A DNA stretch of 64,000 nucleotides from Aralia elata (Eukaryota; Streptophyta; Magnoliopsida; Apiales; Araliaceae): the NCBI GenBank assembly GCA_034770075.1, contig CM068379.1, positions 15,313,506 through 15,377,505 on the forward strand, in the 5' to 3' direction. Positions 60,649-64,000 of the stretch are shown here, piece after piece. The position numbers and the translations under genes are program-made. Every line of letters begins with the position of its first letter. Positions within the stretch are counted from its first letter, which is position 1. Below the pieces are notes generated by a model. That model saw nothing but the letters and a program-made list of their open reading frames with translations. It had not been told where the DNA came from and did no database searches.

Positions 60649-61421
60649 GGCCAAAAGCCCGGCCTACTGGTGGAGGTAAGAGAAATTGCTCCACTTTCGT
60701 TGGTGGACCTTTATGTATATATATAAAAAAAACAAATATCAAAAGGAGGCGGCCGCATGCAGGTTTTAAAATAGGACGATTATTTGGTAGTTTTTGACAT
60801 TTTGGCTTCTCTTTCCTGGTTTTCAAGAATATACAGAATTACAGATCACACATGTGACTCAATCCAGACAACTGGATCGTAGTTTTAGGTTCTTTCTCAA
60901 AAAATAAAAAAAAAATGCTACACCGTTCTCCAAAAAAATAAAAAAATTCATTTGTTATTTTTTTATGTCACAAAAATGTTGATTTTTTAATAATAATAAT
61001 TTAAAATGATACAATATTATCAAATTTGTTATTATAATTTCACACACTTAATAATATCAATAATTAACTATTTTACACTTGTATAGTATCCTCTTTTACT
61101 TTCGAAACAGTGACACTAATTGTGAAATACATATTAATATTCAAAGGTCAAAAAAAAATTGTAATTCCATTCCAAAAAAATACTTGAAAGTTTGGCCAAA
61201 AAATCTATATACATTTTTTTGTGTAAAAAAAATTTATTGCAAAAGTAGACTGCCTCACAATAGGATTGCCCAGGATGCCTACCACTCAAGAGTCACAAAA
61301 GAGGGTCAAACCCATGTTCTAGACAGAGGTCATGTGTTGAATTTATCACTGAACCAACATTTGGGATTGCAAAAAAAAAATATATACCTTATATATAAAA
61401 GCACAACCAACAATCATATTT
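60649..61421. other. AT-rich intergenic DNA, no gene seen
   Basis: Simple A and T runs and a 115-codon frame at 61079-61426 with no protein-like composition. Nothing else was supported. Confidence 0.5.
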
Positions 61422-61531
61422 TGTAATGATCCGAAATTTTCAAGGTTCATTATTAATTAAATAATGAATTTAATTTCTAATGACTTATTTTGCATCAAAA
61501 ATTTTTTTTTGGGAACCAACATGAGCTTGGT
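61422..61531 (+). repeat. LTR-start fragment related to the following Tekay-type LTR
   Basis: TGTAATGATCCGAAATTTTC and its next 80 bases (ATTATTAATTAAATAATG, then TTAATTTCTAATGACTTA) resemble the start of the LTR at 61532. It may be the broken edge of an older copy into which the second LTR inserted, or a local duplication. Confidence 0.55.
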
Positions 61532-64000
61532 TGTAATACCCGAGAATTTTTTTAAACTTCGTTATTAATTAAAGGTAATATTTAATCTCTAATGAGTTAG
61601 TTTTGTACGCTCATTTTAAACCTATGTATGTGATACGTTTATTTTTGTGACTATGCAAGTTAATTTTGGCTTTAATGGGATTCAGTAATGGTCTGATTAA
61701 ATTAGTGATCTAACCCTAAGAATTAAATTTCAAGAAAATTGGGAAGAAAATTAATAAATAATTTCATTATCGGATTAAATAATTCGAATAAAGAATTATG
61801 GTTAAAATAAATATTTTAAGTAATTAATTAAATTGGGTTAGTTATTTAATTTAAAATATTAGAATTACAAGGTGACTAATTTAATTTGGATCAATTTTCT
61901 TTATTTAGATTGGCCCATTGCTCCTAATTATTATTAATTTGAGCCCAAATCCCTTTACTTTTTAACTTCCTTTTTGGGCTGCCTTTTTATTTAATTCAAT
62001 CAGCCCAACCCTATTGGGTTGAGTCCAACAAAAAACTTTGCCAGCCGGGTTATAACATGGCAAGCGGGTCGATCCAATCAAATTGGGGAAAACCCAATTG
62101 GCATACCAATTTGGGGGAGTTCAGTCGAGCCAACGCAATCTCAAACCCTCAAAATCGATTAACCGAGCAAAGAATAGGGGATAACCAAGCTAGGGCACTC
62201 AAACACTCAAATCGAACTCTCAAATCAAACCTAGCTAGACCCAACCGAGCAATCAGAGATGGGGGTCACTAGAGCTATCGATTCGATCGGACGGGACAAG
62301 GGTTGAAGCCGGCGACAGTGTGAGCAACTGTCGGACGGAGCGGGGGAGGTAGCGAGCGACCGAGCGTTTGGCGAACGGACCAAGGGTCCCAGAAATTCGG
62401 CGACGCGACTGGTGAGGATGTGCGACGTTCGAGGAAGTGCCGGCCGAGCTCACAGGCGGCGTGATGGGATCGGTCGGATAGCTCACTTCCTTCTTACCGA
62501 TGGTTTTTGGCGAAACAATTGAGGTAATACCCAATTATTTGGGTAACTAATTTCCTATAAATTGAGCCCTCAGAACCCTAAACCAAGCTGCTAAAAAATT
62601 TTGGCTGTGCAAATAGAGGGAGAAATCGATAGAGAGGGAACAAGGGAGGAGAGCTACTGTAAATGTTCCAAGACTTTGTCGCTTATTTCGGTAGGAGGAG
62701 AAAAATTGCAGTACGATCGATAGCAAGGTACCTTAGTGAGCAGCTGAGTTTGTTATTTCCTTCTTTGATTGAATAGGTTATACATTGTATTTGGATTGAG
62801 TCGTGCTTGTATTGTATTGTACTGTGTTAGTTCTTTGTTGGGAAACTGGTGAACCTTAAAGGTTCTAACAGATGATGGTATTAATTCATACTATACATTT
62901 GTTTTGGAATTATATTGTATTAATGGTATTGGGAAATATATTCTCTGTGTTGGTTTATATCACTGTGTAGTTTTATATCAATGTGTTGGGTTATAGCAAT
63001 GTGTTGGTTTGTATCAGTATGTTGGTTGTATGTAATACATTGAGTTGTTGGCATACACTGTATTGGGGATGATTATTGGGTCTCTGTATATTAAAGAACC
63101 CTAGGGTTCTGGTAGCTTGAATCTATACTGTAAACAGGTTGGTGTTAATGGTTGGGAAATGCTCAATATATGCTGTTACAGATTTTGAATAATTATATAG
63201 TGGTAATATGGCTGCTATCAGGAATTGGAAATCAGTTAGGAATCTGCCTATTGGGTCGTGATAATGCCTAAATGAAAACTGTTTCAACTAGGTAGCATAT
63301 AACTGTCAGCAACATGAGTTATAAAACAAAAGCAAACCTTTTTGTTCGTGTGTGATAATGTTTGGGCTAAGTGGTAGGCATAATGAAGTCTATTCGGTTT
63401 ATTACTATGATCACACAATAACCTAAGGATCAACTATTATTTGGATTAATTATTGACAATAATTGTTAATAATAATTAATCATGAGTAAAGTAAATAAAA
63501 TAGTTATTTATTATTTATCAATAAATAATAAATAGAGATAATAAATTTTTAATTATTAATATTCAATAATAATTAAGTATGAACCGAATTAATAAAGTAA
63601 TTATTATCAAAAAATAATAAATAAAGGTAATAAATATTTAATTATTATTTAACCTTAAATAATAATTAAGTATAAGTAAAGTTAATAAATAATTATTTAT
63701 TATTTATCAATAAATAATAAATAAAGATAATAAATATTTAATTATTACTTAAGGAATATTAAATAATAATTAAGTATGAACAAAGTAATAAATAATAATT
63801 GTTCGCCAATAAAGATAATAAATATTTAATTGTCATTAGATAATAATTAAGTATGATTAAGTTAACAAAATAATCATTTATTATTTATCAATAAATAATA
63901 AATAAAGATAATGAATATTCGCTTATTATTTAGTTTACATTAAATATAATAATAAAGTATGAGTATTATTATAGGTAAAAATAGTAATACCTATTGGTTG
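61532..64000 (+). repeat. diverged Tekay-type LTR, cut by the window end
   Basis: It begins TGTAATACCCGAGAATTT and follows the Tekay LTR of 27325-31369 in order: the TGGGGAAAACCCAATTGGC region near 62080, the GC-rich part near 62280-62470, TATAAATT at 62556-62563, the AACCTTAAAGGTTCTAACAG phrase near 62851, and the A/T-only region from about 63440. Similarity is patchy, so it belongs to a related family or an old copy. Whether it is a solo LTR or the left end of a full element cannot be told. Confidence 0.8.
62556..62563 (+). promoter_or_regulatory. TATA box of the window-end LTR
   Basis: TATAAATT at the same relative place as in the two Tekay LTRs. Confidence 0.5.

Noticed and set aside
61079..61426. 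115-codon plus-strand frame
   Set aside because: AT-driven composition, overlaps simple repeats and an LTR edge, no family resemblance.

Overview
The window is nuclear DNA of a flowering plant, most likely a eudicot. It is AT-rich and has spliced genes with plant-type introns. Both recognisable host genes have close plant homologues, and most of the sequence is nested plant transposons. The species cannot be fixed from the sequence. Only two host genes are supported: a complete eight-exon TMEM115/rhomboid-like membrane protein gene on the minus strand (1666-9038), and a plus-strand ER-resident DnaJ gene of the ERdj3A/TMS1 type (49084-59600) that seems to have lost its middle exons. Layout: 1-9038 holds the TMEM115 gene and its 3' flank; its 3.8 kb intron 2 carries a small non-autonomous LTR element (6101-7859, TSD ACTTG) and a short MITE. 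A Mutator-like element with a 9 bp TSD (9513-11353) lies about 470 bp upstream of its start codon. 11363-14174 is AT-rich intergenic DNA with MITEs. 14175-43300 is one nested block: an old minus-strand Athila-like Ty3/gypsy element inserted in a (TA)n tract (TSD ATATA). Its left LTR was hit by a 4.2 kb hAT element with a decayed transposase. Its right LTR was hit by a 13.8 kb plus-strand chromovirus (Tekay/Del type, about 4.04 kb LTRs, TSD GAAGA) and by a 1.6 kb non-autonomous hAT-like element. 43301-49083 holds a foldback element, a decayed plant mobile domain plus Ulp1-type peptidase gene ending in a large inverted duplication, and MITEs. 49084-59600 is the ERdj3A-type gene; its intron 1 contains a 9.2 kb Copia element (49402-58622), itself hit by a second Mutator-like element of the same family as the one at 9513. 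59601-64000 holds a 201 bp MITE with a perfect 9 bp TSD and then the start of another, diverged Tekay-type LTR cut off by the window edge. How it works together: the host genes do not form a pathway within the window. The main story is layered insertion, with relative ages readable from nesting and LTR divergence (by-eye estimates: Tekay LTRs under 1 percent different, Copia LTRs about 4 percent, Athila LTRs clearly more). The least explained signals are a run of short stem-loops with a GGCGCTTTGA..AGCGAGC theme in the Copia 3' region, a coiled-coil ORF upstream of gag in the chromovirus, an array of GC-rich hairpin-like units in the Athila LTR, the inverted Ulp1 duplication, and the in-frame shortened ERdj3A gene. 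No new enzymatic or immune system was found.
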